Position numbers and translations under genes: made by a program. Positions 49,087 to 57,579 of a DNA stretch of 64,000 nucleotides are shown in pieces; within the stretch, counting starts at the first letter, position 1, and every line of letters starts with the position of its first letter. The notes under the pieces are model-generated. The model ran no database searches and was not told where the DNA came from. It saw nothing but the letters and a program-made list of their open reading frames with translations. This DNA is from Mycobacterium sp. IS-1264. GTDB lineage: Bacteria > Actinomycetota > Actinomycetes > Mycobacteriales > Mycobacteriaceae. Location: NCBI RefSeq assembly GCF_001954195.1, contig NZ_MBES01000005.1, positions 43,954-107,953 on the forward strand, written 5' to 3'.

Positions 49087-50502
49087 ATGGCCGCAGTGGT
49101 GACCCGGTTGTCCCCGTCGGACACGTCCTTTTACCGGCTGGAAAATTCCGCTACCCCGATGTACGTCGGATCGCTGTCCATCCTTCGCCGTCCCCGCGCC
49201 GGATTGAGCTACGAGGCGTTGCTGGCCACCGTCGAGCAGCGGCTCGCCCAGATACCGCGCTATCGGCAGAAGGTTCGCGAAGTGATCGGCACGGCCCGGC
49301 CGGTCTGGATCGACGACCGCGACTTCGACATCACTTACCACGTCAGGCAGTCGGCGCTGCCGTCGCCGGGCAGCGACGAGCAGCTGCACCAGCTGATCGC
49401 GCGGCTGGCCGCCCGCCCGCTGGACAAGTCGCGGCCGCTCTGGGAGATGTACCTCGTCGAAGGCCTGAACAAAAACCGTGTGGCGCTGTACACCAAGTCC
49501 CACCAGGCGCTGATCAACGGCATGACCGCGCTGGAGATCGGCCACGTCATCGCCGACCGGACGCGCCGTCCGCCGCCGTTCCCCGAAGACATTTGGATAC
49601 CTGAACGCGATCCCGGCAACACCCGGCTCGTGCTCGGCGCGGTGAGCGACTGGGTCATGGGGCCGGGAGCCCAGCTGCGCGCGGTCGGATCCGCGGTGGC
49701 CGGACTGGCAACCAACTACGGCGAATTGCTCGACGCCGGCCGCCGCGTAATCGATTTCGCGCGCACGGTCGCGCGCGGCACCGCGCCCAGCAGCCCGCTC
49801 AACGCGCGGGTCTCGCGCAACCGGCGGTTCACGGTCGCCCAGGGCAATCTCGAGGATTACCGGACCATCCGGGCGCGGTACGACTGCGACGTCAACGATG
49901 TGGTGCTGGCGGTGATCGCCGGCGCACTGGGGAACTGGTTGATGTCGCGTGGTGAGGCGGTGTCGCCGACCGCGACGATCCGGGCGATGGCGCCGCTGTC
50001 GGTGTACTCCGACGGTCAACACGACTCCACCGGCCCAGGCCAGACGATCAGCCAGGTCACTCCGTTCCTGGTCGACCTGCCGGTGGGAGAACGCAACGCC
50101 GTGGTGCGGCTGTCGCAGATCGCGCACGCCACCGAATCAAACCCGACGGCCGCCAGTCTCGTCGACGCCAGGACCATCGTCACGCTGTCGGGGTTTGCGC
50201 CACCGACGCTGCACGCCATGGGCATCCGCGTCGCCGCCGGTCTTTCCGCGCGCCAGTACAACCTGTTGATCACCAATGCGCCTGGGGCTCAGTCGCAGAT
50301 GTATATCGCCGGCACCAAGTTGCTGGAGACCTATTCCGTGCCGCCGCTGCTGCACAACCAGGCGCTGGCCATCAGTGTGACGTCCTACAACGGGATGCTC
50401 TATTTCGGAATCAATGCCGACCGCGATGCGATGAGCGATGTCGACCTGCTGCCCGGGCTGCTGAATCAATCACTGGAAGAGCTTCTGGAAGCTTCTCGGT
50501 AG
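49087..50502 (+). CDS. WS/DGAT-family acyltransferase-like protein, unsplit Tgs3/Rv3233c
   Basis: This 471-residue protein covers a whole wax-ester synthase/DGAT fold: N-terminal acyltransferase part, then MAPLSVYSDGQHDSTGPGQT and NLLITNAPGAQSQMYIAG with the PLW and ND motif equivalents. The active-site motif HHxxxDG reads HQALING (about residue 139), so the catalytic second histidine and the aspartate are replaced. In M. tuberculosis the same locus is split into tgs3 (Rv3234c) and Rv3233c. Here it is a single open frame. Triacylglycerol synthesis is therefore uncertain. Confidence 0.85.
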   Translation: MAAVVTRLSPSDTSFYRLENSATPMYVGSLSILRRPRAGLSYEALLATVEQRLAQIPRYRQKVREVIGTARPVWIDDRDFDITYHVRQSALPSPGSDEQLHQLIARLAARPLDKSRPLWEMYLVEGLNKNRVALYTKSHQALINGMTALEIGHVIADRTRRPPPFPEDIWIPERDPGNTRLVLGAVSDWVMGPGAQLRAVGSAVAGLATNYGELLDAGRRVIDFARTVARGTAPSSPLNARVSRNRRFTVAQGNLEDYRTIRARYDCDVNDVVLAVIAGALGNWLMSRGEAVSPTATIRAMAPLSVYSDGQHDSTGPGQTISQVTPFLVDLPVGERNAVVRLSQIAHATESNPTAASLVDARTIVTLSGFAPPTLHAMGIRVAAGLSARQYNLLITNAPGAQSQMYIAGTKLLETYSVPPLLHNQALAISVTSYNGMLYFGINADRDAMSDVDLLPGLLNQSLEELLEASR

Positions 50503-50520
50503 TGGCGTCAAAATCGCTGT

Positions 50521-51417
50521 GTGGATATAGCATTCGTTGATGTGAGCACCGCAACGAATGACGGCGCCAAGGCGAAGGCGGCGGCGAAGGCGAAGAAGAA
50601 GAAAGCGGGTTCGTCCGAACCCCGGATCTCCGATGCCGTCTATGAGGCCGAATTATTCCGTCTGCAAACGGAATTCGTGAAATTGCAGGAGTGGGTGCGG
50701 CATTCCGGCGCGCGCGTCGTGGTCATCTTCGAAGGGCGGGACGCCGCGGGAAAGGGCGGCGCCATCAAGCGAATCACCGAATACCTCAGCCCGCGCGTCG
50801 CCCAGATCGCGGCGCTGCCGGCGCCCTCCGATCGCGAACGCGGCCAGTGGTACTACCAGCGCTATATCGCCCATCTGCCCGCCAAGGGCGAGATCGTGCT
50901 CTTCGATCGATCGTGGTACAACCGCGCCGGCGTCGAGAAGGTGATGGGATTTTGCACGCCGGGCGAGTATGCCCTGTTTTTGCGGCAGACGCCGATCTTC
51001 GAGCAGATGCTGATCGACGACGGGATTCTGCTGCGCAAGTATTGGTTCTCGGTGTCCGAAGACGAGCAGCTGCGCCGGTTCAAGGCTCGGCGCAATGACC
51101 CTGTGCGCCAATGGAAGCTGAGTCCGATGGACTTGGAATCGGTGTACCGCTGGGAGGATTATTCGCGCGCCAAGGACGAGATGATGGTGCACACCGATAC
51201 TCCGGTGAGCCCGTGGTATGTCGTGGAATCCGACGTCAAGAAGCACGCACGGCTCAACATGATGCACCACCTGTTGTCCACGATCGAGTACACCGACGTG
51301 GAGACGCCCAAAGTCGAGCTGCCGGAACGCCCGGTGCTCAGCGGCAACTACGAACGCCCGCCACGTGAGCTGTCGAGGTACGTCGACGACTATGCGGCCA
51401 CGCTGATCGAGGGCTAG
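50521..51417 (+). CDS. ppk2: Polyphosphate kinase 2
   Basis: PPK2 uses polyphosphate to phosphorylate nucleoside diphosphates (mainly GDP in M. tuberculosis) and lowers intracellular polyphosphate. The 298-residue protein shows Walker A FEGRDAAGKGGAIKR, the lid-region block SDRERGQWYYQRYI and Walker B VLFDRSWYNRAGVEKV. A Lys/Ala-rich N-terminal stretch (about 16-30) is longer than in M. tuberculosis. GTG at 50521 gives the conserved MDI..VDVSTATND start. The next gene begins 2 bp after its stop. Confidence 0.95.
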   Translation: MDIAFVDVSTATNDGAKAKAAAKAKKKKAGSSEPRISDAVYEAELFRLQTEFVKLQEWVRHSGARVVVIFEGRDAAGKGGAIKRITEYLSPRVAQIAALPAPSDRERGQWYYQRYIAHLPAKGEIVLFDRSWYNRAGVEKVMGFCTPGEYALFLRQTPIFEQMLIDDGILLRKYWFSVSEDEQLRRFKARRNDPVRQWKLSPMDLESVYRWEDYSRAKDEMMVHTDTPVSPWYVVESDVKKHARLNMMHHLLSTIEYTDVETPKVELPERPVLSGNYERPPRELSRYVDDYAATLIEG

Positions 51418-51419
51418 CC

Positions 51420-51956
51420 GTGGGCGATGCCGCGATCCAGGTCTACATCCCGGCCACCCTGCCGATGTTGCAGCAGCTCGTCGCCGACGGCTCGTTGTGG
51501 CCGGTCAACGGCACCGCGTTCGCGGTGACCCCCACATTGCGCGAGGCCTACGCCGAAGGTGACGACGAGGAACTCGCCGACGTGGCGCTGCGCGAGGCCG
51601 CGCTTGCGTCGCTGCGCCTGCTGGCGGCCCAGGACGCCGGAGGGGCCGACCCGGCCCCGCGGCCGCGGCGCGCGGTGCTGTCCGCCGAGGTGGGCTTGGG
51701 CGAATCCGGGGCCACGTTCCGTCCCGATCTGGACGACGCCGTCGTCAGACTGGGCGCGCCCGTCGCACTCGACCAGGTGATCGCCGCGTATGTCGACAAC
51801 GCCGCCGCCGAGGACGACGTCACCAGGGCCATCGAGGCCATCGATGCCGCCGACCTGGGCGACGAGGACGCCGACCTGATCGTCGGCGATGCTCAGGACC
51901 ACGATCTGGCCTGGTACGCCAATCAGGAGTTGCCCTTCTTGCTCGACCTGCTCTGA
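51420..51956 (+). CDS. DUF6912 family protein (Rv3231c type)
   Basis: This acidic, Ala/Asp-rich protein of 178 residues begins IQVYIPATLPMLQQLV and ends AQDHDLAWYANQELPFLLDL. It has no recognisable catalytic motif and no membrane segment. The GTG start lies directly after ppk2, so it is co-transcribed. Similar proteins occur next to ppk2 in other mycobacteria. The function is unknown. Confidence 0.78.
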   Translation: MGDAAIQVYIPATLPMLQQLVADGSLWPVNGTAFAVTPTLREAYAEGDDEELADVALREAALASLRLLAAQDAGGADPAPRPRRAVLSAEVGLGESGATFRPDLDDAVVRLGAPVALDQVIAAYVDNAAAEDDVTRAIEAIDAADLGDEDADLIVGDAQDHDLAWYANQELPFLLDLL

Positions 51957-51995
51957 GGGGAACTGTGTGACGCATTCCGGGGTCGCGAGCCTGGA

Positions 51996-52022
51996 TACGG
52001 TACCGTAGGTTACGGTACCGTA
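51996..52022. promoter_or_regulatory. Double palindrome upstream of the desaturase reductase gene
   Basis: Two perfect copies of TACGGTACCGTA stand 15 bp apart start to start, joined by GGT. They end 24 bp before the reductase start. A matching pair with the same spacing precedes desA3, so one dimeric regulator probably controls both genes. Confidence 0.7.
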
Positions 52023-52045
52023 GCTTGTGTGACGGGGTGCTACCA

Positions 52046-53209
52046 ATGAGTAAGCAACATGCATCGATCGCCGCCAATGTCGTGGAGACCAAACGTCCCA
52101 GTGTCGTCGGGGCCGAGCGGCATCCCGGCTGGCACGCGCTTCGCAAGCTAGCCGCGCGCATCACGACGCCGCTGCTGCCCGACGACTACCTGCACTTGGC
52201 GAATCCGCTGTGGTCGGCGCGGGAACTGCGGGGCCGGATCCTCGATGTCCGCCGCGAGACCGAAGACTCCGCGACGCTGGTCATCAAGCCCGGCTGGGGC
52301 TTCAGCTTCGACTACCAACCGGGCCAGTACATGGGCATCGGCCTGCTGGTGGACGGGCGCTGGCGCTGGCGGTCGTATTCGTTGACGTCGAGCCCGGCCG
52401 ATACTTCCCGGTCCGCTGTCAGATCGGGACCGGCACGCACGGTGACCATCACCGTCAAGGCGATGCCCGAGGGCTTCCTGTCCAGCCACCTGGTGGCCGG
52501 CGTGGAACCGGGCACCATCGTCCGACTGGCGGCGCCACAGGGCAATTTCGTGCTGCCCGACCCCGCGCCGGCGTCGATCCTGTTCCTCACCGCGGGGTCG
52601 GGGATCACGCCGGTCATGTCGATGCTGCGCACGCTGGCGCGCCGCGACCAAATCACCGACATCGCACACCTGCATTCGGTGCCCACCGAGTCCGACATGA
52701 TGTTCGGTGCGGAGTTGAACGCACTGGCGGCCGACCAGCCGGGGTATCGCTTGCGGGTGCGCGAGACCCGCACCCAGGGCCGGCTCGACCTCGGTTCGCT
52801 CGACCGCGAGGTGCCGGACTGGCGGCAACGCCACACCTGGGCCTGCGGGCCGGAGGGCCTGCTGACCCAGGCCGAGCGGGTCTGGTCGGCGGCGGGCATC
52901 GACGACCGGTTGCACCTGGAGCGATTCGCGGTGTCCAAGGCCGCGCCCGCCGGAGCCGGCGGAACGGTGACATTCGCCCGAAGCGGCCGCGCCGTCGCCG
53001 CCGATGCCGCGACATCGCTGATGGACGCAGGGGAGGGCGCCGGTGTGCAGATGCCCTTCGGTTGCCGCATGGGCATCTGCCAGTCGTGTGTGGTTAGCCT
53101 GGTGGAAGGTCACGTCCGCGACCTGCGCACCGGCAAGGAACACGACCCCGGGACCCGAGTTCAGACGTGTATTTCCGCCGCATCGGGCGATTGCGTGATC
53201 GACATCTAA
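52046..53209 (+). CDS. Ferredoxin-type oxidoreductase, electron donor for DesA3
   Basis: The 387-residue reductase has a flavin domain ([25 protein letters not shown]), an NAD(P)H domain ([29 protein letters not shown]) and a C-terminal plant-type 2Fe-2S ferredoxin domain with [12 protein letters not shown]. The last cluster cysteine lies near VQTCIS. The orthologue Rv3230c passes electrons from NADPH to the membrane desaturase DesA3 encoded next. ATG at 52046 is chosen; an upstream TTG would place the start inside the promoter region. Confidence 0.93.
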   Translation: MSKQHASIAANVVETKRPSVVGAERHPGWHALRKLAARITTPLLPDDYLHLANPLWSARELRGRILDVRRETEDSATLVIKPGWGFSFDYQPGQYMGIGLLVDGRWRWRSYSLTSSPADTSRSAVRSGPARTVTITVKAMPEGFLSSHLVAGVEPGTIVRLAAPQGNFVLPDPAPASILFLTAGSGITPVMSMLRTLARRDQITDIAHLHSVPTESDMMFGAELNALAADQPGYRLRVRETRTQGRLDLGSLDREVPDWRQRHTWACGPEGLLTQAERVWSAAGIDDRLHLERFAVSKAAPAGAGGTVTFARSGRAVAADAATSLMDAGEGAGVQMPFGCRMGICQSCVVSLVEGHVRDLRTGKEHDPGTRVQTCISAASGDCVIDI

Positions 53210-53228
53210 AGGCTACTCACAGGTAACT

Positions 53229-53255
53229 TACGGAATCGTAGGTTACGATAGCGTA
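53229..53255. promoter_or_regulatory. Double palindrome upstream of desA3
   Basis: TACGGAATCGTA and TACGATAGCGTA repeat the TACG-N4-CGTA plan of the reductase promoter, with the same 15-bp spacing and the same GGT linker. They lie 60 bp before desA3. Confidence 0.7.
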
Positions 53256-53314
53256 GGTACGGACCACACAACTGACAACACAACTGACAACACAACTCAC
53301 AACACGATGAGCGC

Positions 53315-54637
53315 ATGGAGGTGGAGACAATCGCGATCACAGACGTCGACGTATTCGCACATCTCACCGACGCCGATATCGAAAGCCTGGCCGTTGAGCT
53401 GGACGCTATCCGCCAGGACATTGAAGACTCGCGCGGCGAGCGGGACTCCCGCTACATCCGTCGCACCATCGCAGCGCAACGCGCGCTGGAGGTAGCCGGC
53501 CGGCTGCTGCTGGCCGCCAGTTCACGGCGCTCGGCGTGGTGGGCGGGCACCATCACTTTGGGTGTGGCCAAGATCGTCGAGAACATGGAGATCGGCCACA
53601 ACGTCATGCACGGCCAGTGGGACTGGATGAACGACCCGGAGATTCACTCCTCGACGTGGGAGTGGGACATGAGCGGGTCCTCCAAGCACTGGCGTTACAC
53701 GCACAACTTCGTGCACCACAAGTACACCAACATCCTCGGGATGGACGACGACGTCGGCTACGGCATGCTGCGCGTCACCCGCGACCAGCGCTGGAAGAAA
53801 TTCAACTTCCTCAACCTGGTGTGGAACACGTTGCTGGCGTTGCTGTTTGAGTGGGGCGTCGGCTTGCAGCACGTGGAGATCGGCAAGATCGTCAAGAAGC
53901 GCATGGACAACGAGGAGGCCCGGCAGCGGATCGACGAGTTCATGGCCAAGGCCGGTCGGCAGGTGTTCAAGGACTACGTCGCGTTCCCGGCGCTGACCTC
54001 GCTGTCGCCCGGCGCGAGTTTCCGTTCGACAGTGACGGCCAACGCGGTTGCCAACATCATCCGCAACGTGTGGGCCAACGCCGTCATCTTCTGCGGCCAC
54101 TTTCCCGATGGGGCAGAGAAATTCACCAAGACCGACATGATCGGTGAAACCAAGGGGCAGTGGTACCTGCGCCAGATGCTGGGCAGCGCCAACTTCGAAG
54201 CCGGGCCGGTGCTGCGGTTCATGAGCGGCAACCTGTGCCACCAGATCGAGCATCACCTTTACCCCGACCTGCCGAGCAACCGGCTGCACGAGATCTCGGT
54301 GCGCGTGCGCGCCGTCTGCGACAAATACGACTTGCCTTACACCACAGGCTCTTTCCTGGTGCAGTACGGCAAGACGTGGCGGACGCTGGCTAAGCTGTCG
54401 CTGCCGAACAAGTACCTCGTGGACAACGCCGACGACGCGCCGGAGACCCGCAGCGAGCGCATGTTCGCGGAGCTGGAGCCCGGTTTCGCCGGCACCGATC
54501 CGGCGACCGGCCGGCGGCGCGGGCTGAAGTCGGCGATCGCCGCCGTGCGGAGCTGGCGGCGCGACAAGCGGGCCGCGAAGGCCACTCGCCGGATGGGTGC
54601 CGGCAACTCCGACGACTCCGACGACTTGGCGGCCTAG
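53315..54637 (+). CDS. desA3: Membrane stearoyl-CoA 9-desaturase DesA3
   Basis: DesA3 is a di-iron membrane desaturase that makes oleoyl-CoA from stearoyl-CoA. The 440-residue protein has the three histidine boxes HNVMHG, HNFVHHKYTN and HQIEHHLYP, plus hydrophobic segments between them. It starts at ATG 53315 (MEVETIAITD), a few residues before the M. tuberculosis start. The C-terminus is basic and ends DDLAA. This ending resembles the Ala-Ala tail that makes M. tuberculosis DesA3 a short-lived protein. Confidence 0.95.
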   Translation: MEVETIAITDVDVFAHLTDADIESLAVELDAIRQDIEDSRGERDSRYIRRTIAAQRALEVAGRLLLAASSRRSAWWAGTITLGVAKIVENMEIGHNVMHGQWDWMNDPEIHSSTWEWDMSGSSKHWRYTHNFVHHKYTNILGMDDDVGYGMLRVTRDQRWKKFNFLNLVWNTLLALLFEWGVGLQHVEIGKIVKKRMDNEEARQRIDEFMAKAGRQVFKDYVAFPALTSLSPGASFRSTVTANAVANIIRNVWANAVIFCGHFPDGAEKFTKTDMIGETKGQWYLRQMLGSANFEAGPVLRFMSGNLCHQIEHHLYPDLPSNRLHEISVRVRAVCDKYDLPYTTGSFLVQYGKTWRTLAKLSLPNKYLVDNADDAPETRSERMFAELEPGFAGTDPATGRRRGLKSAIAAVRSWRRDKRAAKATRRMGAGNSDDSDDLAA

Positions 54638-54781
54638 TCTCTACGGGCCCTTGCGCCGAGCGCGCACTCATGGCGAAATTTTGGCCGATTTCTCGCCCTG
54701 AGAACACGTTCGGCGCGACGGCGGCACCACGCCACGCACGTCCTGGGTTTACGCTCGGGAAGGTACGAGGGAAGGTGCGCG

Positions 54782-55318
54782 ATGCTCGCAGCGTTCGGAT
54801 TCGAAAGTCTGGGTGTGGTTGTCGGCGACATGTTCTTCGTCGATCCGACTCCGCTTGAAGGTCAGGAAACACCGGAGCGGGGAGTCAGGCTGGAACTCCG
54901 CCTCATCGACCGGGCCGAGCCGCAGGGGTCGATCTACGCCGGCGTCCCGATCGCCTTCAACCGTCCGGTGTGGCGGGTGGACCTTTTCGGCTCAGCCGAG
55001 AGCCCGCCGGGCACGCTGGATCGGGCCCATCACCATCCCCGTTTCAACGGATGGGAGCCGAGCCGCCGGCATTTCGTTCCAGAGCTGTCAGCCGACCCGT
55101 TGACCTGGCTGGCCGATCAGCTGGCCGACCCGGACGCCGTGCTGGCCCGCGCGGGCGTCGATCGCGACGAGGTCAGCGACGCCGATCGACAGGGGATCGC
55201 CGCGGCGGCCCCGGAGATTGTGGCCGCGGTAAAACGGATGCTCGACGGTGTGCGGGACGGAACGTTGGCACCCGCCGCCGCCGAGCCGGTTGCCGCCGCC
55301 CGCACCGGCTGGCTCTGA
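54782..55318 (+). CDS. Hypothetical protein
   Basis: The 178-residue protein is not recognised. It has an N-terminal beta-rich part (FGFESLGVVVGDMFFVDP, VRLELRLIDRAEPQGSIYAGVPIA outlines strands) and a histidine-rich loop TLDRAHHHPRFNGWEP. A C-terminal helical half follows. No membrane or signal segment is seen. GGGAAGG precedes the ATG at 54782. It opens the accessory block after desA3. Confidence 0.6.
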   Translation: MLAAFGFESLGVVVGDMFFVDPTPLEGQETPERGVRLELRLIDRAEPQGSIYAGVPIAFNRPVWRVDLFGSAESPPGTLDRAHHHPRFNGWEPSRRHFVPELSADPLTWLADQLADPDAVLARAGVDRDEVSDADRQGIAAAAPEIVAAVKRMLDGVRDGTLAPAAAEPVAAARTGWL

Positions 55319-55363
55319 GTTCCGCTGCAGCGCTGGTAATTCGGGATCTGGGCAATTCGGGAG

Positions 55364-55597
55364 CTAGCTCGACTTCTTGCCGCCCTTGCGCCCGGCGGCC
55401 TTCTTCTGCGACGTGTTACCGCCGCTGCCGCTCCCGCTGCTGCGGCTGCTTTGGCTGCTGCCCGCGCTCTTGCCGCCCCTGCTGGAGGCGCCGGGCGAGT
55501 TCGATATCGCGGCCGCCCGGGACTTGCTCATCCCCTTCTTGCGCAGGCCCTCATACTGTTTGTCGTTCTTGACGCTGGATCCATGATCTTTCGCCAC
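55364..55597 (-). CDS. Small basic DUF7218-type protein
   Basis: The 77-residue protein begins VAKDHGSSVKNDKQYEGLRKKGMSKSRAA, in outline the family opening of small actinobacterial proteins that follow MAKDHG..KDDKQYE. The second half is Ser/Gly-rich and ends KKAAGRKGGKKSS, so it may bind nucleic acid. AAAGGAG stands before the GTG at 55597. The function is unknown. Confidence 0.65.
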   Translation of the reverse strand: MAKDHGSSVKNDKQYEGLRKKGMSKSRAAAISNSPGASSRGGKSAGSSQSSRSSGSGSGGNTSQKKAAGRKGGKKSS

Positions 55598-55727
55598 TTT
55601 TGGACTCCTTTACATCCTGCGGCTACGTCGTGCAGGCGGAGTACCCGTTTTCCACCGCGGAGAACAACTTCCTGGGAAGTCTTGAGGCTATGGCAGGCTG
55701 AGTGTCGGTTTCCGAGGGAGGCGCGGC

Positions 55728-56114
55728 ATGACGTATATGGGCAAGCCCTACTACCCGGTCTGGCTGGACAACCTCGCCGATGACGTCATCTTGGAAGCCG
55801 CGGCTATGGATGGCACCGCACATGGCGCTGAGGACGTTCGCTCAATCGTGGTCACCGCTCGCGAGGTATATGACAACCAGGAGTTCAGGTTCGCCGGTCT
55901 CGCTGGCGACTACGGCTTCGTTGGGGACTACACGACTGAGATCAACGGCGTACACACCAATGTTGTTGTGTGGGTCACCTTTAACGCCGCGGGGCAGACC
56001 CAGCAGGTCGTAGTGAATCACCGGCCGCGCAGTGCGCTACTGTCCTTCTCGCGGTTGATGCTTGAAAAGTTCACCGGCACGCGGCTCGCTAGGCACTGGG
56101 AAGGCACGCCATAG
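55728..56114 (+). CDS. Hypothetical SnoaL/NTF2-like protein
   Basis: The 128-residue protein begins MTYMGKPYYPVWLDNLADDVILEAA in outline and alternates short strands and helices, ending RLARHWEGTP. The pattern of an early W.D.lADDv..E segment resembles the SnoaL/NTF2 fold, but no catalytic residue can be assigned. GAGGGAGG before the ATG at 55728 supports translation. It converges with the DUF302 gene 9 bp away. Confidence 0.55.
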   Translation: MTYMGKPYYPVWLDNLADDVILEAAAMDGTAHGAEDVRSIVVTAREVYDNQEFRFAGLAGDYGFVGDYTTEINGVHTNVVVWVTFNAAGQTQQVVVNHRPRSALLSFSRLMLEKFTGTRLARHWEGTP

Positions 56115-56123
56115 GGATCGGCG

Positions 56124-56630
56124 TCAGGCTGCCACCTTGGCGGCAAGCGCGGCCAATTTGGCGTCGAGATCCTTTGCGGCGCTGAGTGACTCGGGGTTGG
56201 GCCCCGCGCCCGCGTCCAAGGCCATCAGTGACGACGGCTTGACATAGGTCAGACTGCTGTGGCCGTCCCCCTCGTCGACGAGCAGCACCTCGACCGGGGC
56301 AAACAACCCTGCGGTCACGTCGTGGCGCAGCATCGTGATCGCGATCAGCGGGTTGCCGAGGATGACACGTAACACCTTGCGTTCGATGCCGGCCTTTTTG
56401 ATCCACGCGCCATGGTCGAGCAGCCCGAACAACATGAATCCGCTTGGCCCGACATGGGGTTCGACCAGCCGTTGATACGACTGCCAGTCGTCCGCAGCCG
56501 TCGCGAAATCATTGATCGAAACTGGCTTTTCGCCGATATCGGCCAGTAGCGCTGTGACCAGTTCGTCGTAGCTCTTGGCGCTCTCGTAGCGCGCGCGCAC
56601 GCCCTGGAAGGAAATTTCAGAGGGGGTCAT
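56124..56630 (-). CDS. DUF302 domain protein
   Basis: The 168-residue protein shows a DUF302-like fold: FMLFGLLDHGAWIKKAGIERKVLRVILGNP, then VEVLLVDEGDGHSSLTYVKPS. These regions match the family where a helix is followed by strands. The family is of unknown function, perhaps heme- or ligand-binding. Its ATG overlaps the nitrilase end by 14 bases. It is the last gene of the thiolase operon. Confidence 0.75.
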   Translation of the reverse strand: MTPSEISFQGVRARYESAKSYDELVTALLADIGEKPVSINDFATAADDWQSYQRLVEPHVGPSGFMLFGLLDHGAWIKKAGIERKVLRVILGNPLIAITMLRHDVTAGLFAPVEVLLVDEGDGHSSLTYVKPSSLMALDAGAGPNPESLSAAKDLDAKLAALAAKVAA

Positions 56631-57579
56631 TCTCGGCCTCCTGCGGTGGTTCCACGCGCTCGTGCACGTGGGCCGTCGGGGTGCGGTCGACCATCAGACT
56701 GAGTAGTTCGGGCCGGCTGTAGTGGCCGCTGGCGTCCATCAGGATCTTGCGGGTGTTGATCAACGAGAAGTCGAGGTCGGCCACTACCTCGCCCTCGCCG
56801 GAGCGCAGCGGCTCGCCCAGGTACTCACCCTGGGGGCTGATGATCGCCGTGAAGAAGCCACCCGAAATCGGGCCGACCGGCGCGCCCGTGTCGGCCACGA
56901 TCTGCGCTCGCTGATCGTCATCGATCCATGCGGTCGCGTTGACGACGAAGGCGCCCGACTCGAGCGCGTGGTTGCGCACGCTGATCTCGGCCTGCTGCGC
57001 GAACAGGTCACCGCCGAACGATCCGGGAAACATGCCAGAGTGGATCTGCTCGCCGTCCGCGATCAGGGCATACCGCGCCAGTGGGTTGTAGTGCTCCCAA
57101 CAGGCCAACTGCCCGATTCGACCGACCGCGCTGTCGACCGCGCGCAGCCCGCTGCCGTCGCCCTGTCCCCAGATCATCCGCTCGTGGTAGGTCGGCGTGG
57201 TCTTGCGCCGGCGCTGAATCAGGGTGCCGTCGGCGTCGAACAGCAACTGGGTGTTGTACAGCGAACCGCCGTCACGCTCGTTGACCCCGATGGACACCAC
57301 CATGTGGGCGTCCCGCGCAGCCGCACCGATCGCGGCGACCGCCGGCGACGGTATCGTCACCGCCTGATTCATCAATTTCAGTTGTTCCGAACGCATTTCG
57401 AACGGACGCTGGACGAAGGAGAAGTACGGATAATACGGGACCACCGTCTCGGGGAAGGTCGCGAACTGCACGTCCTGGCGGGCGAGCTGTTCGATCTTGG
57501 CAACCACCCGGTCCACGGTGCCCTCCCGGCTGTACAGCACTGGGCTGAGTTGGACTGCGGCGGCACGTATTACGGTCAT
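56617..57579 (-). CDS. Nitrilase-family hydrolase
   Basis: This carbon-nitrogen hydrolase of 320 residues has the Glu-Lys-Cys triad in FATFPETVVPYYPYFS, RRRKTTPTYHERMIWGQGDG and QLACWEHYNPLARY. The CWEH pattern with GQGDGSGL matches true nitrilases (branch 1), which convert nitriles to acids and ammonia, or cyanide-related enzymes. The ATG at 57579 overlaps the stop of the NmrA gene by one base. In the operon it may release an acid that is later activated to a CoA ester for the thiolase. Confidence 0.9.
   Translation of the reverse strand: MTVIRAAAVQLSPVLYSREGTVDRVVAKIEQLARQDVQFATFPETVVPYYPYFSFVQRPFEMRSEQLKLMNQAVTIPSPAVAAIGAAARDAHMVVSIGVNERDGGSLYNTQLLFDADGTLIQRRRKTTPTYHERMIWGQGDGSGLRAVDSAVGRIGQLACWEHYNPLARYALIADGEQIHSGMFPGSFGGDLFAQQAEISVRNHALESGAFVVNATAWIDDDQRAQIVADTGAPVGPISGGFFTAIISPQGEYLGEPLRSGEGEVVADLDFSLINTRKILMDASGHYSRPELLSLMVDRTPTAHVHERVEPPQEAENDPL

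Noticed and set aside
54638..54781. Promoter or small RNA between desA3 and the hypothetical gene
   Set aside because: I see no stable hairpin, promoter box or conserved element that would support a call.
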